Origin: Paralvinella palmiformis
Taxonomy: Eukaryota; Annelida; Polychaeta; Terebellida; Alvinellidae
Direction: 5' to 3'
Length of the DNA stretch: 64,000 nucleotides
Assembly: GCA_025642065.1 (NCBI GenBank)
Contig: JAODUP010000359.1
Coordinates: 529,001-593,000, forward strand
Shown here piece after piece: positions 1 to 11,877 of this stretch (position 1 is its first letter; the number at the start of each line of letters is the position of its first letter). The position numbers and the translations under genes were made by a program. Below the pieces are notes generated by a model. That model ran no database searches. It was not told where the DNA came from and saw only the letters and a program-made list of their open reading frames with translations.

Positions 1-343
1 TGGTTATGGCGAACAACGAGTGAGTGAGGGAGTTCAGGAGAGATAAAGCGTCGTTGAGTGTCACCCCTTTAAAGCGCCCCCGCCTTACGACACGGAGGAT
101 ATAGTCGGAGCCAGTTCTAAGAAGGTAATAAGAACGTCCTTTATTCAGCTTATATACTATCTGAACGTAAATGCATGCCACACATCAGAAAACCGCTTAA
201 TGGCCGATCGACGAGTTGAATTCGATAGCGCACTGATATTCCATTAATGGCGTGGGCATATCGGAGGAGACGGAAGTGCAACGCACGGCACCAAATTTCC
301 AAAACAGAAATTGTAACAAGAAACGTGGACAAACAAAATATTT
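1..343. other. Unique non-coding sequence
   Basis: No repeat, RNA gene or convincing reading frame is visible. The only open frame is a 60-codon minus-strand frame with no recognisable domain. The segment ends at the (AAT)n tail of a LINE fragment. Confidence 0.6.
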
Positions 344-420
344 TAATAATAATAATAATAATAATGTATATTTAATAAAGCGCCCTTACTAGCAGGAGCC
401 ACTCAAAGGCGCTGTACAAT
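344..420 (-). mobile_element. CR1/L2-like LINE 3' tail fragment
   Basis: Read on the minus strand, this stretch has tgtacagcgcctttga, then ctagtaagggcgcttta, then an ATT-type tail. The same 3' UTR end follows the reverse-transcriptase remnant at 37440-37957 on the plus strand, and a third copy lies at 38021-38107. Only the last 80 or so bases are present, as expected of a severely 5'-truncated LINE insertion. No coding part remains. The assignment rests on the match inside this window to the copy that still has coding sequence. Confidence 0.75.
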
Positions 421-506
421 TAATATATAATTCTTATCCTGGTTATAATATAATCTTCTACCTGTCCCAATTCTGGAACTGCATGAATACAAAATGGGGG
501 ATATAC

Positions 507-616
507 ATGATGATGATGAAGAAGAAGAAGATGATGATGATGCCGTTTTGTGCACGCTAAATAGGCTAAATGGGACGAGTGACCTCCGAAGGCAATGAAG
601 CGAAGTCAAAGATGAA
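507..616 (-). mobile_element. SINE-A remnant, 3' half
   Basis: The minus-strand element begins with a (TGA)n-type tail, interrupted by (GAA)n, and continues through the conserved SINE-A body (ttgtgcac, taggctaaatggg, gaagcgaagtcaaagatgaa). Similarity stops at about 616, before the tRNA-like head, so the copy is 5'-truncated or its head has decayed. It lies about 90 bp from the LINE tail on its left. No target-site duplication is clear. Confidence 0.75.
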
Positions 617-1195
617 TTTTGTATGGCTATTAAAATTAACCTCGATATCAAATGCTAAGAAGTGTGCACAACAATAGCAACAACAATAACAACAACAACA
701 ACGACATTAAACATTTGCATATATTAGCGCCCAAACAGGCGGTTCACGTGAAATAAACCGCTGTCTGGCTGTGGGTGGGTGGTTGGCTGAGGGGTGGTTG
801 ACTGGAGACTGTGTCTGGTAATTCGATGACGGCGTTTTGAAGAAGAAAAAAAATCGATAGTCCGTTTCCCGAGCGATCCAGTTGAAGGTCTCGATATACG
901 GTTGGCTAGCTGCTGCTGCTGCTGCTGTTGCTGCCGGCGCTGCTGCGGCGCAAACGACGTACTAAATACGGCCAGTTCAGCGCCGGCCATGTAACAGTGC
1001 TGCCCCCTTGTGATTATCGCAGCCGACGGAGCTCGTTGATCTTGGGACTGTCGCCGGAGATCGAGTACAGCGAATGGCGCGCTTCGATTAATGGACGCTC
1101 TCGAAATCGAGAGGCCAAAGAAATCGATGACATACATCCCACCGATCCGTCGTCTGGAAAGGGTTGGCTGGTAACAAAACGGCGACGAAATCGGT
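617..1195. other. Mostly unique sequence with (CAA)n and (CTG)n tracts
   Basis: An imperfect (CAA)n tract lies at about 668-703 and a short (CTG)n run at about 909-936. A long minus-strand open frame (724-1242) crosses both and owes its glutamine run to the CTG repeat. It has no recognisable domain and I do not call it a gene. Confidence 0.55.
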
Positions 1196-1289
1196 TTCTC
1201 TCTCTCTCTCTTCTTTTCGGTATTGAAACCTTTCAAGCGCATAGGGCTTTAAAACATTAAACACAGACACACACACACACAGACACACA

Positions 1290-1323
<34 letters not shown>

Positions 1324-1580
1324 GAATGTACCCCCCCCAACAGATCCGAGTGCATCGGAAGTACTCCAATCAAAGCTACTTTCTGATAGATGTACAACGT
1401 TCATCCAAAAATTTCTGGATCGGCTCCAATTCTGATGTTGACTCCTTGGCCGTGTCATCTTTGAAGTGAAACAGTTCCACGGCGAGATGACACATTGCGA
1501 CGATGTACGGACTAAGTGGACTGGAGAGAGAGAGAGAGAGAGAGAGATGGATGGATGGATGGATGGATAGATAGATAGAT

Positions 1581-1620
<40 letters not shown>
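1196..1620. repeat. Compound microsatellites (TC)n, (AC)n, (GA)n/(GGAT)n/(GATA)n
   Basis: A (TC)n run at 1197-1210 is followed by interrupted (AC)n at 1261-1320 and a poly-C run at 1331-1338. A three-part block at about 1524-1619 changes from (GA)n to (GGAT)n to (GATA)n and back to (GA)n. The open frames across it encode only Ser-Leu or Cys-Val strings produced by the dinucleotide repeats. Confidence 0.9.
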
Positions 1621-1622
<2 letters not shown>

Positions 1623-1673
1623 TCGGTTGGCATCCAAGCATCCATTTTTGGAAAACAAAGACAACCCCTATAA

Positions 1674-1880
1674 GTGCTAACATCAACTAAAACTAACCAC
1701 TAACCGTCAATAAGATCAACCGAAGTGCTAACCTACCAAGACCTAACTGCCGACTGACAAAGGCCTTAATAACAACACCCAACAAAGAACTAACAGCTAT
1801 AGCTAACAAAGACTTAACTGTTAGCTTGTGATCAGCTAACAAAGACCTACCTAACTGACAGTAATAGAAACAACTAACTT
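1674..1880. repeat. Degenerate minisatellite built on gctaacaaagac
   Basis: The words gctaac, caaagac and ctaactg recur at irregular spacing (for example gctaacaaagacttaactg and gctaacaaagacctac), giving an eroded tandem array with a unit of very roughly 20-40 bp. It abuts the (CCA)n block on its right. Confidence 0.6.
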
Positions 1881-1907
1881 TAAGACCTGACATGACATCG
1901 TTAAGAC

Positions 1908-2296
1908 ACCGACCCACCACGACGACCTCCACCACTACCACGACCACCTCCACCACCACCACCACCATCATCACCACCACCACCAATACCACGACCACCT
2001 CCACCACCACCACCACCACCATCATCACCACCACCACTACCACGACCACCTCCACCACCACCACCACCATCATCACCACCACCACCACCACTACCACGAT
2101 CACCTCCACCACCACCACCACCATCCACCATCACCACCACTACCACGACCACCTCCACCACCACCACCACCACCATCATCCCCCACCACCACCACTACCA
2201 CGACCACCTCCACCACCACCATCATCACCACCACCACACACCACCACCACCTCCACCACCACCACCACCACCACCACCATCATCATCATCAAAACT
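1908..2296. repeat. Long (CCA)n compound tandem array
   Basis: About 390 bp of near-pure CCA triplets. A higher-order unit of roughly 50-60 bp is marked by recurring ctaccacgaccacctcc and ccatcatcaccacc words. All three frames on each strand are open because the triplet repeat has few stops. They encode Thr/Ser, His/Pro or Gly/Val homopolymers and are not genes. Triplet arrays with internal sub-units like this usually arise by slippage followed by unequal exchange. Confidence 0.92.
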
Positions 2297-3385
2297 TAAT
2301 ATCGTACAATCGTAGATCATACTTCCTTCCCATCTCTCTCCAGCCACATCTGACCCATAAGAATGCCACTTTGGGCACTGTACCAAACACAGATCCGAAT
2401 CCGGCCGCCTGTGGTCATCATGTGACTTCCAGCTGTGCTGCGAAAATATGCAGTTTTTGCGCGTCGGTCTTCGGTTCGGACCGACGAGTATTAAGAGGCT
2501 GGCAAGAATAGGTCATGTGTTTATTATTACCGCTGAGAGACATAGGTCAGAGAGGGGGGGGGGAATGGGTGGGTGATATTGAGCCGAGCCAGGGGATGAT
2601 CCTAGTAGGCGGCAGTGGCAATTTTTTTACTGCGCATGATGTCAGCACGAACAATGCGGCTTAACATAAGTGTGACAGCCATACGGACATGTGGCTATAA
2701 TGTTTTTGCTGGTTGACACTTCATCGGTAAAAACCAGTCGCCGAAGTGACAGACCGGGCCGGGGGAGGGGGGGGGGGAATGGGATAGATTGGCGACTACG
2801 AAGACGATCATCGAAGGTCGACGACAAACGCCGGAGATCCCGAACAGGGCGACTCCTTCGGAAGGCAAGGCACGGCATACAGGAGCCGCGTATAGAGGGG
2901 CTGGAACACCTGCACGCGTGCGCGCACGTCGGTCTAGTGAGGTATGTGCTCGGATACGCGGATCCACTCCGGTTGGTGTCTCGGGCGTGGTACGGTTAGC
3001 AGCCAAACCGGAGAGACGTCTACGCCGAGACTCGACAAAGTCGGATCGAAATCCGTATGCGATACTATTAGAAGCGAGCTGATCCTGGAAGGTGATCATC
3101 GGCTGCTAATGAGTGGATTACCGAACTGATGCAACGCATCGGGAGCGGCAACGGCAACAGCAACAGTAACAGCTAAACGGACTGGCTACGATCTCACGGT
3201 TTACGGCGATTCGGACCAAAAATAAAGCCGACATCCGATCCACAAAGGCCGGCGAACGAAGATCCCGGCGAACAGGTGATTATGTAAGATCAATGGTTAA
3301 ACCTACACCTGCATCGAGGCTGACTATAGTCGAAAAGTCACGGATCAGATCCAGGGACCAGTTCTCTGGATCCACCTCATACCAG
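2297..3385. other. Unique sequence, CpG-rich in its right half
   Basis: No transposon similarity is seen. G-runs lie at about 2553-2562 and 2761-2779. The part from about 2700 to 3250 is rich in CpG, so overlapping open frames occur on both strands (2642-3129). None has a recognisable domain and their products do not resemble each other. I see nothing else. Confidence 0.5.
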
Positions 3386-4960
3386 GTAGAGAGAGAGAGA
3401 GAGAGAGAGAGAGAGCAGCCGTGGCTGTGCTACGCCAGCAGCGGTAGCATCGTGTGGCAGGAAGCCAGGCCGATGTTTAGGATGGATTTGTTAGCCGACA
3501 GCCACCGTAGTCATCCATCCATCTGGCACGGACGGAAGAGAGGGCAGCGCTCTCCTCGCCTTTGCCACGGGCTGGCTCGGTGGAATGTCTTCCAAATATG
3601 CCTTGGCCCCCGGTGCAATCCTAGAAGCTGGCTGATGTTGTTGTCAGTGGTGTTGGTGGTAGTGATGGCGGTCGTGGAGATGCCGCCGCTGGTACTGCTG
3701 CTGCTGCTGCTGGTGGTGGTGGTGATGGTGGAGTTTATAGCCGGCGTCGGAAGCGCGCTACTGGCGGGCCCATCATCCACCACGAGTGGGCCGGCTCTTC
3801 GCTTATGAACGCCCGGCGGTAACCAAGGACGCCAACTGAATGCCAGCGGGGAAAAAACTCGGTTGCCTTCGCACCACGTGCCGCCGGCTGTGTGCACACA
3901 CGCACGCACGCACACGCACACACACACACACACACACCACGGATGGCGTAATACGGCGTCTATAGGAGAAGGCGGAAGAAGCATACTTCAGGCCTCGCTG
4001 GATTGGCCATCGACTCCGGGGAGAGAGAGAGAGAGTTGGCGGCTCGGTAGGCAGCAGGACTCCATCGAGGATTGGTTTACACGGCGCTCTATACTGGGCT
4101 CTGGGCGATGCAATATACCGGCGGCAGCCATCAATGTCGCAATACGTGGCTAAAGCAGCTATAGCTGGCCGGTAATTCGGAGCGACGAAACGCGAGCGAA
4201 GGGCAAGAAAGCAAGTCGGAATGGCCAACCCAAACCGGCAAGGGTGCCTCTCCACTTGGCTGGCTGAGACTGGCCGAGGCTGATTTAACACTTCTCCTCT
4301 CCAAACCATCCAGTTCCGTTTGTTTGGCCGGCCCCGGTCGAGATTCGGCTGTTCCACCGGCAGACGATCCGCCCGCTGATGATAGCCAACAACGCCGTGC
4401 ACACACACACACACACACACATGCGAGGGCTACCCGTCCTAGTCCGGTACAATATTGGTAGAGGACGTAACGCGCCTACGGACGATCCCGACAACGAACA
4501 AACAATCTGCGCCATTCTTCGCCGCACATGCGCCGATGATGTCACAACGGAGTAAACTGACTTTCGGGATCTAAACGCTCGCCCTACCAACAAAAGCCAA
4601 AGGGCCCGCACTTCGATCTTACTCTCGAACCACGCGGCGAAATGCGCCCAACGTTGAAGTGGTAAGCCTCTTTTGCTTGGTCTCCCCGCAAGTAGCCCTT
4701 CTTCCCTTCTCCTCGATGGCAATGGGATTCCGATTCGAGTTACCACCCACCATCCACACACCTCGCTGTAATGCCTTACACTCCCAACGCTTCTTTTAAA
4801 CCCGTTCCCGACGTTGCAGTGGTCACCCAACGTTCCTGACAGCCATCGAACACCAACATCGTACAGCCGTAGCTTCGGTCGAGTTTCAACTGATCTACGG
4901 TGTCTCCACCTTGTGACGACCATATGCACCATAACTGCATTTCGAGTTCACGAAGTGCTC
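3386..4960. other. CpG-rich unique sequence with short GA and CA repeats
   Basis: (GA)n lies at 3388-3414 and 4020-4034, TGG/CTG-rich DNA at 3640-3735, (CA)n at 3896-3937 and (AC)n at 4398-4421. The rest is complex, CpG-rich sequence with overlapping open frames up to 215 codons on the minus strand. None carries a recognisable fold, and several are interrupted by Cys-Val strings where they cross CA repeats. Confidence 0.5.
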
Positions 4961-6110
4961 TTTAATCTTCCGGCACTGCTACATCCCCAGTTGTGATAAA
5001 TGCCATATAATGGGAAGATTTAATGCTACGTTTGATCATATTCATTTTCCTCTTCGCCTATGAATGCATTGTTAACGACAGACAATAATAATAATAATAA
5101 TAATAATGTTGACTTAATACATATACCATAATACATAAGAACCGTTTACGGTGTCCTGTACAGTGAAATCCCAAACACAAGGTACCTAAACTGGATTATA
5201 AATGTTCACGAACGATTATTGTTTATATTCAACAAATGAATATCAACAACGGATCCAATATTCTTGCGCCTTCTGATTACCCGTCATATTGACTGCTACA
5301 CAGCATCAGACGACCACCTCCCCTCTAGAGAACCATATCCTCATTTCGCCTCGGCCCACTGATCATCGTACCAACAAACTTCGGCAAGTAACGAATTGTT
5401 CCGTTGGGTTATGGCGGAATTTTTGGCGCTGTCTGCCCGAAGAAGGCCAGCGATTTGAAGGAGCCAATATCCGGTGGTCTTCAAGACAGGTTCTGGTGAA
5501 GATAGGTGGTCGTGAAGGCAGGCTATCTGATACTAATTAACCGACGCCGAGACGGACGCCCATTGTGGACGTACTGCAGTAGATCTGTCCCGACTGTTGC
5601 CCTTGACGCGAGCGAGCGAGCGCGCGCGCGCACACACACGCGCACGTGAGTGCGCACGGGCACATCGGAGTACACGATGATAAATTATTTTAGATTACGA
5701 CGGAACAACGCGCTATTCCAAAAGTAATCAGTTCTCGACCGGTCAGGGCAGGTTGGTGGTGGGTGGTGTTGGGTGGTGATGGTGGGTGGTGTTGGGCGGT
5801 GTTGCTGGGGAAGTGGTTTAAGTTGATCAAAGACCGCCCGATCAATCTTGGTCTAAACGATACACGAACTGCGTGTGAACACAGCGCAGGGCATACGTAT
5901 ATTCATCGTTTCGGATAGTCACGGACGTCTCCACAAACCGACTGTGGATGGGCCGCGAGTGGACGAATGTCGGCAGGGGTCGAGGCGTGGTCTCCGGGAA
6001 ACCCCCCGATCCCCCCCCAGCTTTCCTGAAAATGGCGAAATGATGAATGGAAGCAAAACTTCCCGACCCTCGATGAGATAATTTGTTAATTTTCCATCCG
6101 TCATAAATCA
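4961..6110. other. Unique sequence with short simple repeats
   Basis: The block holds (ATA)n at 5083-5107 and an alternating purine-pyrimidine stretch (CG then CA) at about 5616-5655 that could adopt Z-DNA. A degenerate ggtgggtggtgttggg array lies at about 5750-5812. No transposon or gene is visible in the remainder. Confidence 0.6.
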
Positions 6111-6118
6111 CAGCTCTT

Positions 6119-6162
<44 letters not shown>

Positions 6163-6579
6163 GACCACCCCCCCCCCCGTCTCCCTGATTATAACGGATC
6201 ACAACCGGTCAGGGGCGGACATTATCTGAGGCGGATCTACTGACATTGGGTAGGACGTTATGGATGTCACGGTCCACGCCGCTGACCGTTATGACATCCA
6301 GCTTACAATGTGTCACACACAGAGACTTGTCCTGGTTAGACTTGGTTTAATGCTGCTGCGTGAATGGCTCGTCCGCTGACACTAAGTGTTCAGGCATCTC
6401 TCTCTCTCTCTCTCTCTCTGTCACTCCCTCTCCCTCTCTCCTTCTCTCTCTCGCGCGCGTATGTTGTGTGCGTGTGTACGTGTGTGTGTTCATTTCGGAA
6501 CACGGATAACTTGAGAGTAGAACCAAGGACCGGAGTGGCTTTATGGCCAGTTGTGGGGCTGTTGATGTTTACATGCAAG

Positions 6580-6628
<49 letters not shown>

Positions 6629-7380
6629 GCTAGGAAGAAGATAATATTATGGACCCCTTCACCAGTTCTCATCCATGGATAGCACACAGTCTTCTGCTGG
6701 TTATGCCGAAAAATACCCAACCACAGACCCCTATGCCGACTGTCCGTCCGTCCGTCCGTCCGTCTTGCCTCCTCCTCCTCCTTTCTCTCTTCCCCCTACT
6801 CTTCCTCCTCCTCCTACACCACCACCACCACCACCACGGACAACAACAACTCCCCGTCCTCTACGTTCCCACCCCAGAACCATGTTCAGCACACTTAGCC
6901 CAGTCGAGCCCCGAGACCAGCGACGAGAACCAGTCCAATATTGGCACCCATATTGGAAAACCACGGGTGCTATAGACGTCGTTGGTTTGTCCCAGGCTAA
7001 CCGGGCGGACCGGGAGAGAGCGGGGCAGGATAGTCGGGCCGGCTGCTACTCGGCAAACGAAAGCTCTCTCTCTCTCCCTCTCTGTCTCTGTGTGTGTGTC
7101 TCTGTGTGCGTGTGTGCGACAAACTAGAAAATAGTCGCTGGACACCGACAGAAGATTGGTCAAACCTTAGTTAGCGCCGCTGTCGGTCGACTGGTTCGGT
7201 CGTGGACGGACCATTCTATCCCCGAAATGGCAGAACTCGCTCGGTGTGCGGCTGGACTAGCGCACCAGATAAAGAAGGAGGAAGGGGGTAAGTTCTGCTA
7301 AGACTGTTCTCTCTCTCTCTCTCTCTCTCTCGGTGTGTGTGTGTGTGTGTGTGTGTGTGCATGTGTGCGTGCGTGCGTCT
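6111..7380. repeat. Cluster of compound microsatellites
   Basis: Blocks are (TC)n(AC)n ending in a C-run at 6114-6178, (TC)n at 6398-6450, (TC)n(TG)n at 6575-6625 and (CCGT)n, (TCC)n, (ACC)n at 6741-6837. Further blocks are (TC)n/(TG)n at 7064-7117 and (CT)n(GT)n at 7307-7371. Between them lie short unique segments. Open frames crossing the blocks are repeat artefacts. Confidence 0.88.
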
Positions 7381-7960
7381 GTGTAAAATTTCGACGGTTC
7401 CCTCGCTGTTAGGATCGGTGCAAACCGCCAGCGCGTTAATCGCACATTCGGCGTTTTCAGTCGGGTACGTTCCGGTTTAATGGCCGTTCTTGCCGGGTAC
7501 GGTTTGGCTCCGATACGAACGAGCCGGTCGTACGCGCGGAGCTCCCGAAATGCTGATGTCACATCTTCTCAGTGATAGAGAGAGAGAGAGGTTCGAACTA
7601 AATACGTTTGCTTACCATATTTGGTCACTTGAGATGCGTATACGACGATCGTATTGCGTGTGTAGCATTTGTTGTTCGTGCTGGCAAACGAAACATCGTC
7701 ATATTATGACCGCTGCTAATATTTGTGCTCCTCTATAAAGCACGTATCAGGAATATAGCTATGTTCGTAGTTTCGCGTAAAGTGTATGAATGCTATAAGC
7801 GAACTCGTAAAGGATGCTTCATTATATATTAGGTGACTAAAATTGCTATAAAACACAAGCCTCAAAATAAACATGCAAACAAAGCGTATGAGCTGCGGCA
7901 GACAATATATACACCAGTGTGTATAACAATGATGATGATCATAATGATAATTACTATTAT
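7381..7960. other. Unique sequence, AT-rich after 7600
   Basis: No repeat or gene is visible apart from a short (GA)n at 7577-7590. From about 7600 the composition becomes AT-rich, unlike the CpG-rich DNA to the left. Confidence 0.5.
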
Positions 7961-8316
7961 TATCTGTAAGTGTGCATTAAAATGTATGCTAACGCTAACA
8001 TACACACACTAACACACACACACACACACACACACACAACAATCGTAAGTAATTACTCTCATATTGGAACTCGCGTGTGCTATAGTTTAGCTCTTCCAGT
8101 ATTCGTCTTCATACGTAACCCAACTGTTATGGCCAGCCAACAACACACTGACGTGAACCCAACCTACATCTGTAAGCTGGTAACTGGTTTAGAAAACCAT
8201 ACACACACACACACACGCACGCACGCACGCACACACACACACGTACGAAGTAGCTCGTCTAATAAAACCACATAATTGTAAACTTTCACACGAAAAGATC
8301 CCCAAAACAATACGGC

Positions 8317-8350
<34 letters not shown>
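7961..8350. repeat. Microsatellites (AC)n, (CGCA)n, (TTA)n
   Basis: (AC)n lies at about 8003-8039, a compound (AC)n(GCAC)n(AC)n at 8200-8242, and (TTA)n at 8318-8346. The intervening sequence is unique. Confidence 0.88.
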
Positions 8351-9110
8351 TGGGTATTCACCGCTCGTTTCAGATGCCGTAGACCAAGCTCCACTCTAAC
8401 GACCGACCGACCGACCATCGGACGCCCCCACTCGTCGATTAACGAGACTAAACGGATGGGATAATTATATGGATAGCCTCAAAATGGATATTCCGAGTCC
8501 GCGTGTGTGCGGATTGTTGGCTAGGAGCAGGCACGTACACACACACGCACACACCGAATACAACATATTGGTGCCGTACTCGTATTGCATGCGTCTGTGT
8601 CTGTCCATGTACCTCTCAATCCTTACTTCTTCGTCTTCTGGATTATTTGCCAACACGTCTGGCGGTCCATAATATAGCCGCCTTGCATGTCCCAGCAGCT
8701 ACGCGTTGTTAGTGTTGTTGTCGGATCCGGGCCGATCCGGACCGGGCCGGATTCATCGCCATCATCAGGTGGGTATCGTACGTAATGTTGTGTGTGTGTG
8801 TGAGTGTGTGTGTGTTAGCGTGTTCACGTTGTGTTGTTCCGCACAAGAAACACGTGTGTTTGGATTGGGCAATATCCCCAGCCAACACCGAGCCATACGT
8901 ATAGGTAGGTGGGGGGGGGGGGGGTGATGGAGTTTAGTACCGGAGCAGACCTTTGGTAAAGTGATCTCGGATCTATCATAAATAGACGATAATTGTAGAA
9001 CTTGTTCCATATCGGAACTTCGGCTTTTCCGAAGGATGCTAATCCGGACTTGTCGTGATGTGGGACGTTTTCGGTGTTTGTGTTACGAAACGAAATGACC
9101 AGGGCATTGC
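8351..9110. other. Unique sequence with (TG)n and a G-run
   Basis: (ACCG)n occurs at 8401-8416, interrupted (TG)n at 8788-8815, and a G-run of about 13 at 8910-8923. No gene or transposon is recognised. Confidence 0.55.
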
Positions 9111-9121
9111 GCACGCACGCA

Positions 9122-9169
<48 letters not shown>

Positions 9170-9420
9170 GCACACGGACTAATTCGCATATATTGTGCAA
9201 GTACGTGAATGCTGTTTTAAACGTATTGCTGGGACTTATTGCACAACTGGGATATATCATTCAGGGCGACTCCCTACAGAAATGGGATGATCATCTGCAA
9301 ATCCCCCCCCCCCCACCGAGTCAAAATGCAAGAGATCTTCCCAGACATTTCAATATATATATATATATAATATATATATATGCTCTCTGTGTGTGTGTGT
9401 GTGTGTGTGGTTGGCCGACT
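9111..9420. repeat. (CT)n(AT)n, poly-C, (TA)n and (TG)n cluster
   Basis: (CT)n at 9120-9140 passes directly into (TA)n to 9168. A C-run lies at 9303-9313, (AT)n at 9353-9381 and (TG)n at 9387-9408. The CT/AT junction combines polypyrimidine and self-complementary DNA. Confidence 0.9.
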
Positions 9421-10040
9421 GCCTCGTTCGTTCGTTCTTTTGGCAAAATTCCTCACAATTAGTAAACGTTCATTGCTTCTATTTAAATAGAACATGATCA
9501 ATTTGGCTCATCGCTAGCTGTAGATGATGATATAAGGCCGGTTCAGTACATAGTACACGATGTCTGGAGTCAGTCCGTCCGTGTTGTGTACAGGTGGCCC
9601 ATCCTGCTGACTAAGCTCTAAATCCTTGATACGAGCGTTGGACAATCAGATCATAAGCTGTATCACACACACACACACACACACACTCTCCTCGCGCGCG
9701 TATATTATATTCCTATATCCCTACACACTTATACACGGTCACGCAAACAGGCGCATTGCCAAGCGTCATCACTGACTGACTGACTCACCCATTAAATACC
9801 CCCCTCCCCCCGACACACACACACACACACAGAAAGTCTCCCATAATAGAGACATTTCTCGCGATGAGTGTCTGTTGATAAAGAGACCAAAACTCCACAA
9901 CTCATCAGCGAAATCTGTAATTACGATTAAGTTTGATCCATTAATTAAATGCCATCCGCTAGTTTTATCCGGCCTCCTATCCAGATGACATAAAAACGGT
10001 CCCCGGAGACAACTAGAGAGAACAAAACCGATATAAAACG
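9421..10040. other. Unique sequence with (CA)n
   Basis: (AC)n tracts lie at about 9665-9686 and 9814-9831. The second has C-runs just before it (9800-9810). No other feature is visible. Confidence 0.55.
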
Positions 10041-10530
10041 AAAACATCAACAACAACAAAAAATAATCTAAAAAATAGTACAATTACAACAAAAAAAGAG
10101 GCAAAATTAATAACGAAATCAGCAGCAACAGTACAATAACAGCACAACAACAGCAGCAACAACAACGACAACAACAACAAAAATAAAACAAAACCACGTC
10201 GTGAATAACAAATCAACATTAACAACAAGAACAAAATAATCCAATAAAACCAAAATGGGACAAAATAATGGATGAACAAAATTGGCAATGACGTCGGCAA
10301 AAACAACGTTAGGTAAAATCATCATTTATCAGCACCAACAACAACAACAACAACCACGCCGCTAGTAACGACATTATCAACTAGATAGCATTTACCTATA
10401 GGCATAACAGCAACAAACTGAAATAAATTTTAAAACAACAATCCCTAAAATAAATCTGAAACAGTGACAACAACTTCAAACATTCATAAACCAAATACAC
10501 AACAACAACAACAACAACAACAACACAGGT
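10041..10530. repeat. CAA/ACA-rich low-complexity region
   Basis: About 490 bp dominated by CAA and ACA triplets, with purer (CAA)n at 10151-10180, 10333-10352 and 10500-10527. The minus-strand open frames are strings of Val, Leu and Phe codons and are artefacts of the triplet bias. Confidence 0.85.
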
Positions 10531-10959
10531 TTCTCAGATTGATAAATCTGAACCCTGCCACTACAAAACACAAACGACCAACATTTATTTGTGTACGCAG
10601 AGTATTCTGGTACAAATGCCCCCCCCCCCATTCTGGGATCACCTCACCATAATGTACATTCCCAGGGAACTGGCAATCCGACGCCTTGCGTCCCCAACAA
10701 CCATCCTACACTTACCACCGCCTCCAGGATCGGATCCAGGGGGATTGTATGAGATCTTAACACCGACTAATTGTCCTGGATCTGATGGTTCTGCATGCTG
10801 TAATGCAGGTTAACCCACACCCTATCCCCACCCCCAAGTCACCCACTCTTCAAAACGCGTACACGGATTTCAACCGACGTTTATAATCAATGTTAGGCGA
10901 GTGTGGATTATTGGGAAGTTTGACCCGATACATCTTTGGTCGTCTGAGATCTGGATAGT
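10531..10959. other. Unique sequence
   Basis: A C-run lies at 10620-10629. No repeat family or gene is visible. Confidence 0.5.
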
Positions 10960-11087
10960 AATTATATATATATTACAGTTAATCTGTATAATCAGATAAT
11001 ATGTACATTACCTGAAATTTTCAGGTAATCTGTATTATATTTCATATAACAGTAGACGTATTACTTGAAAATTATACAGATTAACTT

Positions 11088-11127
<40 letters not shown>
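10960..11127. mobile_element. Palindromic, TA-bounded element (possible MITE)
   Basis: A perfect 16-bp inverted repeat pairs 10977-10992 (agttaatctgtataat) with 11071-11086 (attatacagattaact). Inside it, 11007-11029 is a perfect 23-bp palindrome (attacctgaaa, centre t, tttcaggtaat). A third related word, ggtaatctgtattat, lies at about 11024-11038. The block is flanked by short (TA)n on the left and a 40-bp (TA)n on the right. Arms around a palindromic core inside TA-rich DNA suggest a small non-autonomous DNA transposon or snap-back element. No second copy lies in the window, so the identity is unproven. Confidence 0.4.
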
Positions 11128-11129
<2 letters not shown>

Positions 11130-11480
11130 TATATGACATGTCTAGGTTTGGTATGAGATAGGTTAGGTATCTTCATTATCACCATCAACATCATACCATA
11201 CCTCAATGATGTTGGTGATTATGATGATAAGTAATAATAATAATAATATTAGTAGTGTCAGTGTCTTCATTATTATTATAAAGTAATTAGATGGCGCCCT
11301 ATTTTTGCGCTCCAAGTCGTTGAGTTTAGTGTGTGTGTGTGGGGGGGGGGGATGTTTACAAAGAACAATTAAATATATCCAGGTAAACACTAGACACCGA
11401 TCAGCATTAAACAATAGGTCGAATATTGTTCCAGTAGCTGTCTTTTAATCATTATCATCATCATCATCATCATCGTTGTT
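11128..11480. other. AT-rich sequence with ATG/TAA triplets, (TG)n-G-run and (TCA)n
   Basis: (TAA)n lies near 11232-11250. A (TG)n passing into a run of 10 G lies at 11328-11350, and (ATC)n at 11453-11475. No gene is recognised. Confidence 0.65.
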
Positions 11481-11822
11481 TTCATTAGATGCACGACAGT
11501 ACACACGTATATCATAGGTCTAATAACAACACGTATCTATGACCAGACTCCCCTGTATCAATTTCAGTAGATTACAAAACGTCAAGGTCTTGCCGAGCTC
11601 ACCTCCCTTCCACCCCCATCCTCCCCCCGTCCTAAGTCGTCATAAGAGGGCTCGGTGGTCCTAATCCCCCACCGCCGACCGAGTGTAACAACGAATCATT
11701 TATAATGAAAATCACCAACGAACCATCCTCCCCTATCCATAGGATATCAACCAACTGTTGCGTCGATCCGGAGACGGCCAGCTGACTGTATAAACCTCGA
11801 AGCGTCACAGTACAGCGTTCGT
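11481..11822. other. Unique sequence
   Basis: No repeat, transposon or reading frame that I can support is visible here. Confidence 0.45.
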
Positions 11823-11877
11823 ACAACGTTAACACAACATTAGCGCAACGTCAACGCAACGTTAAAACAACGTCAGG
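11823..11877. repeat. Five exact-length 11-bp tandem units
   Basis: Units start at 11823, 11834, 11845, 11856 and 11867. They read acaacgttaac, acaacattagc, gcaacgtcaac, gcaacgttaaa and acaacgtcagg, a consensus of roughly RCAACGTTARN with no indels. The period is close to one turn of the DNA helix, so each AACGT core would face the same side. This could be a cluster of protein-binding sites or simply a small minisatellite. Confidence 0.8.

Noticed and set aside
724..1242. 172-codon minus-strand frame with a glutamine run
   Set aside because: The Gln run is from a CTG repeat, the rest is low complexity, and a plus-strand frame overlaps it.
1892..2299. 135-codon Thr/His/Pro-rich frame and the opposite Val/Gly-rich frames
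   Set aside because: Pure product of the (CCA)n array. No non-repeat domain or flanking exon structure.
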